Assembly (NCBI GenBank): GCA_037074705.1
Contig: CM073591.1
Location: 83,928,032 to 83,992,031, forward strand
Source of the DNA: Zhengitettix transpicula
Lineage: Eukaryota; Arthropoda; Insecta; Orthoptera; Tetrigidae
DNA: 64,000 nt
Direction of reading: 5' to 3'
In this document: positions 12,040 to 23,354 of the stretch, piece by piece
Numbering within the stretch: position 1 is the first letter of the stretch
Layout: the number at the start of each line of letters is the position of its first letter
Notes under the pieces: model-generated
Seen by the model: only the letters and a program-made list of their open reading frames with translations
Told to the model about the DNA's origin: nothing
Databases searched by the model: none
Made by a program: the position numbers and the translations under genes

Positions 12040-12625
12040 AATATGCCCCTTATTGTTCCAATCACTTTTTATATCTACTGCATGAATTTCCTCGCCTGGT
12101 ATTTTAAACAGTTCATTACGGAGATTTTCTTTTCTTCACTTTCGTCAATAACTGTGGACGGAAGGTAGTTATTGAGGAGTCTGAGAAAAATGCTAATCAC
12201 TGGGCGTGGTTTTAGGATTGCAATGATTACAGCGAAGTACGGACGTGAATTACCGTGAAGGAGAACAATACTTGAGATCGGCATTCGCCGACGTCTGTTT
12301 TGAATTGCACAACGCAGTTTGGACAGTGTTTCGAAGCAGGTTTATGATATAATGAATATTCTAGTTACCAAAAAGTCAAAAGGTTGCCGTTTTGGTTCCA
12401 AGAATGTCGTTGCCTTTATTTCATTAGTGACTGGTTTAATTTGAACTTATACAGTTTATTAGAACCGGAATGATATCACTGCATGTTTGTTTCGTCTCCA
12501 GTTACGATAAATGACAAAAATTTGTCTCCCTTCTTCTGATTAATATGTGATTACGATTTTCGGTGATCTTATCGAATGTTTCGCGCATCCATCGTGTTTT
12601 CGATACTTTAAAAAATAAATGGCCA
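12040..12625 (-). pseudogene. Dead mariner transposase, catalytic half
   Basis: Reading the minus strand from about 12620 down, decayed mariner catalytic sequence is visible in shifting frames. GDKFLSFIVTGDET at about 12531-12488 carries the first catalytic aspartate. Then come TTFLEPKRQPFDFLVTR, LRCAIQNRRRRMPISSIVLL and HGNSRPY, and near 12080 ESEEKKISVMNCLKYQARKF, matching the DEE...QA..F helix before the C-terminus. In the second catalytic motif the usual HDNARPH has become HGNSRPY, so that aspartate is lost, and the third motif (YSPDLAPSD) is missing. Stops and shifts make it non-functional. It is unrelated in position to the 1-kb mariner and opposite in strand. Confidence 0.75.
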
Positions 12626-15021
12626 ATAAAGTCAGAAAAAAAATTATTTTGAGAATTAAATCTCATAAAATTACAAAAATTAAAGAAATATAAAGTTTAG
12701 TCCAAAATTTTCGGTCCTCATCAGCGTAAAATATCAGAATTGCAGAGACATTGTATAATTTCTTTATATACAGTTCATTGAATCCAAATTCAACAAAATT
12801 ATAAAGATAATTTTTGTATTTTGATTGAAGTAAAAAATATATTACCTCATGAGGTTACAAAATTGGGAATAAACGTTGTTTCTTTTTCCTCATATTTTCA
12901 TGAGATGTAATTCTCGAATTTAATTGTATTAAATGGCCATTTTTCAGCCTTTATTGGCTAATTTATTTATTTCATTTGTACTCAATATCATGTAAGTAAC
13001 AATTACATATACCTTAAAGTTTCAGTCAATATTTTGAACAACTTTTTGGTAGACACTCCCAGGCTGACGTCCTTACTGATTTTACTATTTTTAACACTTA
13101 ATAATGCGAAGACAACATTTCCTACAGAACAAGTTAAAGCCCAATTCAAACTAGATTTGTCGGGAAGATCCAATCAAAAATAGTGAAAAAATGAACAACA
13201 CTGAATTCAATTGAAACATTCTCAGTGCACGTTCCGGACCGTGCTTAGAAAGCTGCTCTGGCCGACCGATCGGTCTCAATCCTATATGAGATCGGATTGG
13301 TTCGACTCGGAAAGGCGGGGACTAAGACTTTAGACAGAACGCGTGAAGATCTCTAGCTTTTATTTTTCCTATTGTGTTCATTAACTTATTTTATTAAATT
13401 AAAATTTTGAATTATTATCAACTAATTCTGGGAAAAGGGAGAATAATTTCCCCGTATTCACTATGTCACCATTTGTTGTACTCAAAATCCGCAACTAGGT
13501 GTGTCCCCTCTTCTATGTTGATTATTAATTTTAATTAAAAAGGCATTTTAAATACAATTTTTGACACACTTGCATTAGTGGCTCTACTGAAACAGAATAA
13601 ACCGTTTCCAAGCACAGAAAAACGTTCTAAAAAACCGGGCATAGCGCAACCACAATGGTTTTCAAATGGAATCCGTTATGGCTTTCAGCAAATGAGAGAA
13701 GAGAAATAGACAAACGTTGCCACTTCCCTTCGCTTATCAAAGCTGTCACTCTACCCCTTACTCCGGCGCAGCTGCGTGTACAATATTGTGAGACAATAGC
13801 GCATGAATTTGATTGGACGGCACAAGGAAGAGCTTCAAGGTCAATCGGCTACCATTTGAAAATAACTATACACACCGCGAAGCAATCAGTATTTTCCAAT
13901 CGCTTTTCATGCGTGACGGGCCCTTCAATTTGAACCGCGCCTCATACACAGAACACCGACTGACTCATTTCAATAGTCACTTGCATACGGTGCACATGTC
14001 TGCTCAACCAATGACAATATTAAATACGATAAAGTGACGCTGAGGTACTTCGTTGATGTGGTAGTTCTTTAGATATAAAAGTATATGATATAATAGCATA
14101 AGCAAACATCAAGAACCACATCTAAGGAAGGAATGGGATCCTATGTTGCACAGCAGGCGCAACTGGCATCTGTAATCGCACCTCATAGTGCATCGGCCCA
14201 CCGAGGGAGCCTCTAAGTGTCGGAGATTGTGGTTACTTAAGTTCACGCGACGAAGTTAATGGAGCAAATCATTGAAACGTTTTGGCTATGCGAATAATCC
14301 AAGAATGTTTTATTGTTAAATTTTATTTATTCAATCAGTAATTCTCACCACAACAGAATTAGCTGCCTCATAATTTATCTCTTGAATATTTTTGATTTTA
14401 ATTTGCTTTCTAATTTATTATTAATATAGTAATGTGAGGCATGAATTTATTTAATAACTGAGAGATAAATTATTTCATGTAATTAGATCTACGATTAGAG
14501 ACTTCGGGCTTTCTGCTGAAAATAACTTATTCACAATATTATTGCCGCAATAAAAAAAATTATTTTATGGCAAACAAAACATAACCTAACATATCCGAGT
14601 GTTGCGGACATAATTAAGATCTAATAATGAGAAAATACGAACATATTGCAAAAGCGCGATACATTTCTATATCAATTTAATTACAAACGTCATTACAGAG
14701 AACTACGTCGTTGTAAATAATTTATATATAAATTAGGTCTTATTAAAATAATAGAGAAGGAAACAAATTATTATAATTAGTTTAAGTATATTTGCATGGT
14801 GTTGAACACCAGTTTCGTTACGGTTTTTCATAAAACCCTTTCGTAGGCCACCGTCGCCGAGTTGCGTTCTCTCTCTGCTAAAGTTTTGTCCTCCCATAAC
14901 CTCGGCTTATAACGTTGGTCGATGTTTGTAGGTGACTGAAGTTTAGTACTGTGGGTCACTATTTTATTACTCGAAACCCAAGTGTATTGTTTGTAAGAAA
15001 AAGTACAGAGCAAATATATAT

Positions 15022-15599
15022 GTTACCGGCAATGTATGAAAAGCCGACATTCTATAGAATGCCTAAGGCGATGTATATAATGCCCTGGGTTTTTAAGCAA
15101 TGTATGAAATATGATAATTATTACTTACTTTCCCTAGTGATTGTATATAATACCTAGGCCTTCTATAAAATGACAAATTCTATTTAGGCAAAGTATGAAA
15201 ATAGGTCCCGATAAGGCTATTATATAAATAGCGTGCATTTCTCAAAAAATACAAATGTTATTCTGAAAAAATAATGAGTATGCCATTAAAAAAATTATTC
15301 AAAATAAGTAAAGAAAAATGAAATGTGTACTAAACAAAATTTATGTCTTTCTTATTAAAGGAAACAAAATTTTAATAAAAGAAAAATTAAAATTAACTTG
15401 TTGCAACATGGTAGGTTTGAATGACATTTTGCGTCTTTCCAGGTGATATTCGAAACGAATCGGAGATGCATTTCATTCGGTTTCTCATTAGGAATTGCAT
15501 AGAATGCCTAGGAAATGTGTGAAATATTAATCATTTAGTACATTTCCGGCTAATTTTAGGTATTATATAGAATGCCGGATTTTAAACTTTGCCGGTAAC
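15022..15599. mobile_element. Non-autonomous inverted-repeat element (MITE-like)
   Basis: The ends are inverted copies: gttaccggcaatgtatgaaa at 15022 matches the reverse complement of the segment ending ctttgccggtaac at 15599, followed inward by ccgacattctatagaatgcc-type sequence at both ends. Related gaatgcc/aatgtatgaaa blocks recur inside (15057, 15080, 15498), i.e. subterminal repeats. Flanks are atatatat on both sides, compatible with a TA-rich target duplication. There is no coding capacity. Confidence 0.65.
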
Positions 15600-15837
15600 A
15601 TATATATACGAGACAGAAGTACAGTAATATCTATGCACGTACTTATGGGGTATAATATTAAGTTAAATAACCAAATACAGAAGAAAGAAGTGATGATATA
15701 TGTATCACAGAAATGTAGTGTGGTATTAATATAATCATATATTTTTCTATATGGCTATTTTATATAATTATTAATTTTCAAAACGGTCTCATACTTTCCA
15801 ATTTTTCTGTAAGATAAAAAAGGGGAAAATACCGCAT

Positions 15838-16530
15838 TTGGTTGAGTTATTACTTATTTGAATAGTAAGCTGTAAGTCTGTGGGAGCTGCTTTCAGTTCT
15901 CGCAGGTGAACGTTCCCGGAGAGCTGGAAGGGGCTACCTTTGGGGATGCCTCCTCCTCTCACTGGTTTTTTAACTAAGGTTCCAACAACCCAAGGTCAGT
16001 TTTGAGAGGTGTATGTTTCGGGGTCGCAGACCTTGGGCATACGGTAAGAGTTGTCGGCTATTCCTATTGGAATAGTCGGCCAGCTGGCTCCTAAACCGGT
16101 CAAGGCACGGCGAGGGGAATGTTACGACTTCACAGCAAACCCCCTCTACCGCAATTTCTTCGGAGTGGGACAAGCATCAAATGCCCGACATACCTGACGG
16201 AGGTTATCACAGTCTTATCTTCATATTAATATAATAAGTTGTACAATGTTAAACTATTCAGATTTAGATAAGTGTTGTTGTAAAGCACCGTATTCGCGTA
16301 ATCTTGAATTCAGAATGATTTTCACTGATGCAGGTTATCTAGGGTTTTTCCTGCATTATTTTTAGGCGAGTTGCCAAATAGGATATTTAAACTATAGCCC
16401 GGGGGCCTAAGTTAACCCTTGGCTACTTTGCTCTACCTTTCCGTATTGCCCCTTTCAGTTCCATTCCTATTCTATAAGGGGGAGTGGCCACTACGTGGAT
16501 CACCCTATATATAACCTGCCTACACCTTAT
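15838..16530 (+). repeat. Retroposon family copy 7, 5'-extended and interrupted
   Basis: The forward copy begins with the extended segment (ttggttgagttattacttat...ctcgcaggtgaacg), runs to 16208, and resumes at 16325 (ctgatgcaggttatctaggg) through to ataacctgcc near 16522. The 116-base block between (16209-16324) is foreign and flanked by a 15-base repeat. Confidence 0.8.
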
Positions 16531-17671
16531 TATTTGAATAGTGTCTTCGTGCATGCATGTAAATAATAAACAGTAAGATCATTGAGAAACGTGACTTTAT
16601 TGAAGCTAAGAAACGAGCATTTAAGTGAGCGGTACCTTTATGCTTCTCTATAGTTTCATGGACATTCTAATTAAAATTTTATGAAGAAGGTGTGTACGAA
16701 AATATATTGGAATCTATTAATATTTTATTTACTTAAGCGATAAAGCATAAATTACATAAACTCTTCCAGGTTTATATAATATATTAGTTTAAACTCAATG
16801 GATATGTAATTTAAAATAACAATAACATTTGTATTTTATTCAGTAATGAAATATCTTGATTATTTTTATATAATGAAGTAACAGAATTATTTCAAAAGTT
16901 CGAAGAAGTATTATATGTAGTCTTGAATAGAAGCACAGTTCACATACCGTGCGATCAGTAGCGTGGGCGTGGAAGTCTGGTGCGTCACAGAGGCTATTGC
17001 ATTACCCGTAGCCAGATGACTCGATTAAAGTCCCCATTACCACAACGAGACTGTGGCTTCTACTAGATTGACGCAAATGATGCTAAATATCTTCAACGCA
17101 CCCTAGTTTTTGTAGCTCACGTTTCTCAATTTAATTGATCACCGCCACGTCACTTACCGCTGAACTAATTATGCAACGTAATACTCCTTCTAATTATAAA
17201 ATCATGATACCATACATTTTCTCATGTATTTATAACAAAATAATTCAGCTAAAACGTTTTATAGTGTCTTATTACAATAAGGAGAAATAAAAATGGATAT
17301 TTGGATAATTTGTTTTGACTACTCATGTGCAGTACCAGTCTTTCTTCATTTCCCTTACTCCCATAGTCGTAGAAGTCCTCCTTCAGCTAGAAAAGGGCGC
17401 ATTAAGAGATTCTTTCAGAGTTACAAAAAAAAGTGTTTTTAAGAAGATATATCCGTATTTAAAATCCGAGGAATGTGGTCCTTCCAAATATTTTCAGTGA
17501 GTTGCTGATCATTCGAGACTTTTCTGTTATGTCTCATAATTGGGGAAATATCAACCTTAACTGATGGTTTCATATTTCATCCCTCCTAACAATACAGTTG
17601 GTCAATTTGAATAAACACTCTAATGTGATAACAAGTCCTTCATAACGACAATAAACCGCCAATGATTCATC

Positions 17672-18140
17672 CCTGAGAGCTCTGGCGGAGGCTACCTTTG
17701 TGGATGCCTTCACATCTCTCTGTTTTTTGAACTAAGGTTCCCACATGCCGAGGCACCTCGGTCTGTTTTGAGAGGTGTATGTTCGCAGGGCATACGGTAA
17801 GAGTTGTCCGCTATTCCTATTGCAATAGTCGGCCAGCTGCCTCCTAAACCGGTCAAGGCACGGAGAGGGAAACGCTGCGACTCCACAGTAAACCCCTCTC
17901 CCGCCATCGGAAGGGCGTGAGATAAGTACCAAATGCCCGACCTACCTGATGCAGGTTTGTCTAGGGTTTCCCTGCATCACTTTTAGGCGAATTGCTGGGT
18001 AGGATCCGTAAGCCCTAGTTAACCCTTGGCTACCTTCCTCTACGCTTCCGCATCCCCCCTTTCAAATCCCTTCCTATGCTATTAAAGGGGAGTTGCCACT
18101 ATGTGGATTACCCTCATATAGCCTGTTACCCTAAAAAAAA
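17672..18140 (+). repeat. Retroposon family copy 8 (reference-like)
   Basis: The forward copy starts at gagagctctggcggaggcta and ends tagcctgttaccctaaaaaa. Its 5' start is the same as that of the target-duplicated copy at 32.6 kb, suggesting a genuine 5' terminus of one subfamily at ggagagctctggcgg. Confidence 0.85.
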
Positions 18141-18389
18141 TTAATCAAATAACGTAAACCGTGGGCGAGAGAAGAACAATAATTTTTCTGGGCTTAAGTT
18201 ATAAAGATAAAAATACCGCTAGTAACCTTACAATATTCTTTAAGACCCGTAAAAATATCATTTTGTGTGCTCCACAAATGATTAGTTAATTTCTAATCGA
18301 TCCGTAAACATTTGATTTTGACTATCGTTCCTCATAAAAGTAGATTTATTATGAAGTTCTCTTCCATTCTAATACTCTAAATTATACAT

Positions 18390-18407
18390 TATATATATAT
18401 ATATATA
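18390..18407. repeat. TA microsatellite
   Basis: Uninterrupted alternating A/T run. Confidence 0.85.
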
Positions 18408-19028
18408 ATTTAATTCCTCAACCTGACGCGAACTCATCATCTGACTTGACCGAGGTGGCTAGTCGCCCAAATGACAGTGGTGAAAATAGTGAATTTTTCT
18501 CTAAAATGTATTTCTGAGAACTTTCGTCAGTCAGAACAAATGCAATAATTTGCGTACTTACGGCCCCGCCCTTTTGGAGGTCGATGAACAAGGCTACTTT
18601 GCCGAGGCGCGCAGTTACAAATATATTCTACTGAAACTACACATTGTAATATATAACAAAGAAAATTTTATTATAAGAACATAACATTATGTTAGCAATA
18701 TTTATTTAAATGTCATCCATGATTCGATGGTTTATTCAATCATCATCTAGTGGAGAATATTACAATAAATGGTATACTAAATATATAATTATAATTTACG
18801 CAGTAACACATAAGGAATAAATTATTTTTAAGCATGGAAGAGAAAGCTATATATATTGTGGATAAATTAATTTATTTGTTCATCTCCAAGTTTTTCATAA
18901 ACTTTTCTATTCTTATCATAAGTCATAGCCCAGCGTAAGCATTAACTTCCTCAACTGAACTTAACTAGAATTTTTGAAAGAAGTATATATGTGTAGAAGG
19001 TTTTACATATAAGAATGTTTGTGTGCAG

Positions 19029-19106
19029 TGGGGAGTGGTTCAGGAGAGGCGCCTCCAGAGAGCCATGTGCTCGGCGTGTTTGGCTTAGAAGAGTGGCGTG
19101 ACTCAG
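19029..19106 (+). CDS. DIP/lachesin-like Ig protein, exon e (variable stalk)
   Basis: Acceptor gtgtgcag ends at 19028 and donor GTACGA begins at 19107. The 78-nt exon completes a split valine codon and encodes GSGSGEAPPESHVLGVFG, then LEEWRDS, ending one base into the next codon. Codons are GC-richer than the flanks and phase 1 is kept on both sides. The exon sits 9.3 kb downstream of exon d. No domain is recognised; Gly/Ser/Pro-rich sequence is usual between Ig3 and the GPI signal. A skipped or alternatively used exon is possible because both neighbours share its phase, so d to f splicing would also stay in frame. Confidence 0.65.
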
Positions 19107-20024
19107 GTACGAATCTTAACTTGTCATATAACTATTTCAAGAGAAAACACTTATTTTGCGATTAAAATTAGAAGTCACTTTACCTGTTACTTCCCACCGA
19201 TGGGTGTGATATTGAATTAAATATTCGTAACGCTTAAAATGAAGAGCGAGACAAACAGCGTTCCTGAACAATCGCAATTGCGACCACGTGCACGTGGCAT
19301 CTGCGCCTCTCTCCATGCGGGAACGCAACATGTCCTCTACTTTTAATCGCACTATAGTTAGTAGAAATAAAGTCAAAATTTACGAACATTTTGTATTTTA
19401 AACGACTATAGCTTACATTTGAATCACAACTTTGCTCAGATCGTTTGTACTATCGTTTTTTTAAAAAATATATATATAAAAGAAATAACGAGAACAGATG
19501 GGTATTGATGCAGGATGAAATAAGAGCTAAATAAACTCAGGTCAGCGTGAAAGCCAACAAACTTATACTATACACATTAATTCAATATTTCATCAGATTT
19601 TGTCCCTTGTATTTTAAAAAAGGAAACTTTTGATAATCGAGGAGTTTGTAACGGGTCAAAAAGATACAACGTGCTACAAACTGATAATGAACGTTATCAA
19701 ATATCACCAGAAAAGGTTTATGAAATCGGTAGGTGAAGTAGTAGAAAAGTTGTATGTGAGGCACGTAGGTGCCCACTCAAAAAAAGATACTGAAGAGCGT
19801 TTTAAGTCTTACTTAGACAATGATTTAAAGTTCGTTAATTTCTCAGTATTACATCATACGTAATTTTCTCTCAATAAGAGCTCGTATTTTTTTTTGTTTT
19901 CACTCTTCCAGAGTAAGGTTGCAATTCAATTATGTTGCACAATTTGGACGTTCGTGTGCTTATCGAAAACATATTTTACCTCTTTAGAAAATATGCGCTG
20001 TGTGAGGCTGTGTCTTGATTGCAG
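19107..20024 (+). other. Intron e-f (0.9 kb)
   Basis: No repeat copy is seen. A minus-strand open stretch at 19137-19376 (79 codons) and a plus-strand one at 19630-19863 have no recognisable motif. Confidence 0.6.
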
Positions 20025-20155
20025 AATACGGGGTTGAGGGCGAGTTCGCCCTTCCGTCGCAACGCCCCCGCACACAGAGCGCGACGCACAGGATCACAGC
20101 ATCCGCATGGGGTCCAGCCAGCGCCCTCGCACTGCTCTCCTGCCTCCTCAGGTGA
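20025..20155 (+). CDS. DIP/lachesin-like Ig protein, terminal exon f with GPI-anchor signal
   Basis: Acceptor ttgattgcag ends at 20024. Two bases complete a glutamate codon from exon e, after which the frame reads YGVEGEFALPSQRPRTQ, then SATHRITASAWGPASALALL, then SCLLR and TGA at 20153-20155. The C-terminus has the layout of a GPI attachment signal: a small-residue stretch (around T-A-S-A), a short spacer, and a hydrophobic tail with no charged residue until the last position. Lachesin and most DIPs are GPI-anchored at the neuronal surface, which agrees. Of the other two frames, one is stopped at once; the third (phase 0, ending VY-stop) is open but does not fit the incoming phase 1. Confidence 0.78.
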
Positions 20156-20267
20156 TAGTGCCACAAAGGAACTCATATCAGTGTACTAGTTTTATTGCAT
20201 ATACTTGTGTAAATCAAATAGACCATTGCATTTATGTTCAGAAATATGTAAATAAGAAATTTGAAAT

Positions 20268-20273
20268 AATAAA
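20268..20273 (+). terminator. Candidate polyadenylation signal of the Ig gene
   Basis: An AATAAA hexamer lies about 110 bases after the TGA at 20153 and is followed by AT-rich sequence. It is the first canonical hexamer after the stop, so it is the likely cleavage signal, although the hexamer is common by chance in sequence this AT-rich. Confidence 0.45.
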
Positions 20274-22007
20274 AAGATTATGAAATGAAATATACAATAT
20301 TTTTATTACAAACTGGACAAGTATGTCAGTACGAAACATCTTTGTAAAAGATGGGAGGAATTTAACATGATTAAGAAGGATTATAAAAAAATAATGTGAA
20401 ACATTAGTCTAATGTGTTTAGTTTTAATAAGTGCTAGTGAATTGAGCTTCTTATCGATTAAGAATATTAATAAGGGCAGTGCTGGCGTCGCGAAAGTCTA
20501 CCAAGTAAAATACGTCGCGTTACTTGCAGGATTTAAAATTGGAGAAATCGACGGGCTGAATACATTTGTATTAACTTCAGTTGATCCCAATGGAACACTT
20601 TCCTTTTGTTCAAGTACGTAGGCCTATCGTAAATATTACAATACAGCATGAGGCATTACATTTAAGGTCATATTGAGAGATCTGCGTTTGCAGTGCTATA
20701 AGATTCTGTAAAAATTAACTTATTGGTTATTTTTTGGAGTTTTTTACACGAATAAAAAAGGATTTAAATGATTTAATTTCAATAATTTAATGGTAAAAAA
20801 CATTAAAAATTGAATTAATATCCAAAATCGCAATAAACAGAAATTCCTCTTTGTCTCGTGTTTCTTATAAACTTTGTGGGGTGAACCGCAACATGGCAAA
20901 TTGAATTGAATTTAATAATCTGAGGACTCTGGCATTCCGATACTTGGAAATAAAACAATATTCTCGATATCACAATTACAATGTGTCGTCACGAGTGTTA
21001 TTTAACACACGTACATTGTAAAATAAAAATTTCTTTTGGAAATAACTCGAATACGTTGTACTATAACCGTCCAAATTAATTATATTTATTATCCCCACCT
21101 ATTAGAGGCTATTAGTAAATTACCAAACCTAAACAAATTCGAGAGACAAACCAGATGTTACATACTACAATGATTTTACTGGTTAACTTTAGCAATAAGT
21201 ACGTAATTAAAGTAATTTAATTTTAAATAATACAATTGCATACTGAACAATATTAAAATAAGTTTGAAAGTAGAACGTGAAAAAGGTCAATTACTGACAA
21301 ATTTTGAATTAAAAACCAGTAAACTCTTTCCTCTGCAAAGCAGCAGACATTCTCATCTCTAAGAAAATTAGCATCGACGAGCTGGATGATGGCATTGATA
21401 GGAAGTGAATGATCTTAAACACAAAATAAGGGGACATATGTCTTACTTAAACTGGTCGTATTATTCAGACAAAAACTATGATTGTTAATATTGATATGTT
21501 TTGTTAAAACTTAGTGCTTGTCAACAGGTAGTTTAAAATTATATTTATGCTCTTTAATACTATTATTAATGCGTGTTTGGTTTGAGTTATGTATACTGAG
21601 TTGCAATCGTAACATTATAATTTTTTATACCACAAAATGAGTGTCTGTAAGTTCCAACGGATTTTAACTATTCTTAATAAAACTATTGTTAGTTTTTGAA
21701 ATAATTCATATATTTATAATAAATATGTGGAACTATTCTGTATGTATCTATAAAATGGAAAAATATTCATAACTTTGCGGTGTTATTATATATGGATTTC
21801 ACGGGTGTAGAGTGGATTAGTTTTCTTCATTAAATTACTTATAGATGTAAATGTTAAAAAATTAAAAATAGAATCTGTTCATAATATATTTAATTTTAAT
21901 TATTTGAATCAATAAATTGCAGGTAGCGGCTAATTTTTTTGTTAACTTGCATTTACTATTTAAGTCTCTATAATGTATTTGATAGATTAATTGCAGTTCA
22001 CGGACTG

Positions 22008-22029
22008 TATATATATATATATATATATA
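22008..22029. repeat. TA microsatellite
   Basis: Alternating A/T run next to gcagttcacggactg. Confidence 0.85.
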
Positions 22030-22961
22030 AAATATTTTATAAAATAAAGTTATCAGCTAATTTAGTCAGAATAATTTGAATTTAATACAATTAATTAGAG
22101 AATTTTATATAATTAAAAAACGTATAAAGGAGTACAACATTTACACCAAACTTTGGCACCTCATCAAAGGTTCGTATTTCAACCCATATATATATCAATA
22201 ATAATTTTTTCCTACCTAACACTTTTACTTCAGCCATCTTACATTGAACTGCACTCAGGTACTTTCCAAAAATTTGACACCGTTCTCTTGATACGCTAAT
22301 TACATACCGTAGTATGTTAGTTAAGCTTTTATTGATATTTATGTATCAAATTTATCGTCATTATTAGTGACACATCCTAGTGGTCTTTTACTTGTGAGAC
22401 CGACTGTGAAAACTTTAGGAAACGTTATTTCACTATATTGTTATATTATTATTATTCATCAAAACCTGTAAAATCTCACCCAATTACGACTGATTAAAAT
22501 ATTAATACAGCGCTATAATAGTAGTAATAGTGCTGTAGTGTTTAGACGCAACTTCGCAAGTCTTTATTTTATGTGACCGACGTGAATTTTGGGTTTATAG
22601 TAAATCTATTTAGTGTATGCCACCCTAGTAAATACTAAATATAGTCAAGTATTTCAACTTTTCTAAATAGTATAGTCCTACAAAAAATAATTTCATAATT
22701 CGTATAATTATATAGTAAGCTATTCATCGAGATACTTTATGCATCACGCGAAATATATACAATATAGTGCATAGTAAAAGTAATTCGAGAAAACTATTTT
22801 TAAGTTACGTTTAATAGGCGGCCTTAACAATCTTTGAGGTTTGAAGGAAAGAAAAAATAAGAATTTATTCTCGGAATACTTTAAAAAACATGTTAATATA
22901 GTTCGAAATTAATCAGATTAAACACCGTATCCTGAAGTTGGGTTGGGCACGCGGAACTTAA

Positions 22962-23354
22962 GTGAAAAACGGACCAAATGTTGCTGATGGTCAAGAATTC
23001 TCTCCGATTGTATCAGGTTGTGGCGACGGCGAAACAAACGAAACCGTTGTGAATTATGTCTTGTTTCCTGCAGCAACAGAAGGCAATATCGATCAAGGTG
23101 GTTTCATTTGGAAACTACCGCACATTTATTTTCCTTAGCGGCGAAAAAATAAGCTGTTAGAGGGGATTAGGGCGTCTGCTGGAATCGGCGCTGGAGAAGG
23201 GATTAGCAACCGGCTCTGGCTGGAGCCCGCTATACGGATTACCCCTGACGTATATACGCTGCCCTCCGCACTGGGGTCGCAGTGTGGTCTGCAAATTCAG
23301 CACTGGATGAATAACAAAACGGTTGAGGAACAATTTCAATACATACCCACCTAA
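22962..23354 (+). pseudogene. Unassigned coding-like frame with one internal TAG
   Basis: One + frame stays open for 131 codons except for a single TAG at 23136-23138, and ends at TAA 23352-23354. The first part reads NVADGQEFSPIVSGCGDG...VVNYVLFPAATEGNIDQG, and the second LLEGIRASAGIGAGEGISN...ITPDVYTLPSALGSQCGL. GC content and amino-acid balance stand out against the flanks. The TAG lies in tttattttccttag, a good 3' splice site, so the part after it could be an exon; alternatively this is a decayed retrocopy or transposon fragment. The minus strand is open too (23157-23339). No family was recognised and no start or donor is evident. Confidence 0.3.

Larger units (their letters stand above)
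9709..19028 (+). other. Intron d-e (9.3 kb), repeat-rich
   Basis: It carries five retroposon copies, a mariner remnant and a terminal-inverted-repeat element, listed separately. A 92-codon ATG frame at 13655-13933 (+; MVFKWNPLWLSANERREIDK...) has balanced composition but no motif I recognise, and no splice context ties it to the Ig gene. Nothing is recognised in 9800-10800, 14050-14800 and 16550-17650. Confidence 0.6.

Noticed and set aside
13655..13933. 92-codon ATG frame with balanced composition
   Set aside because: No recognisable domain and no splice sites tying it to the surrounding gene; could be a transposon scrap, but unsupported.
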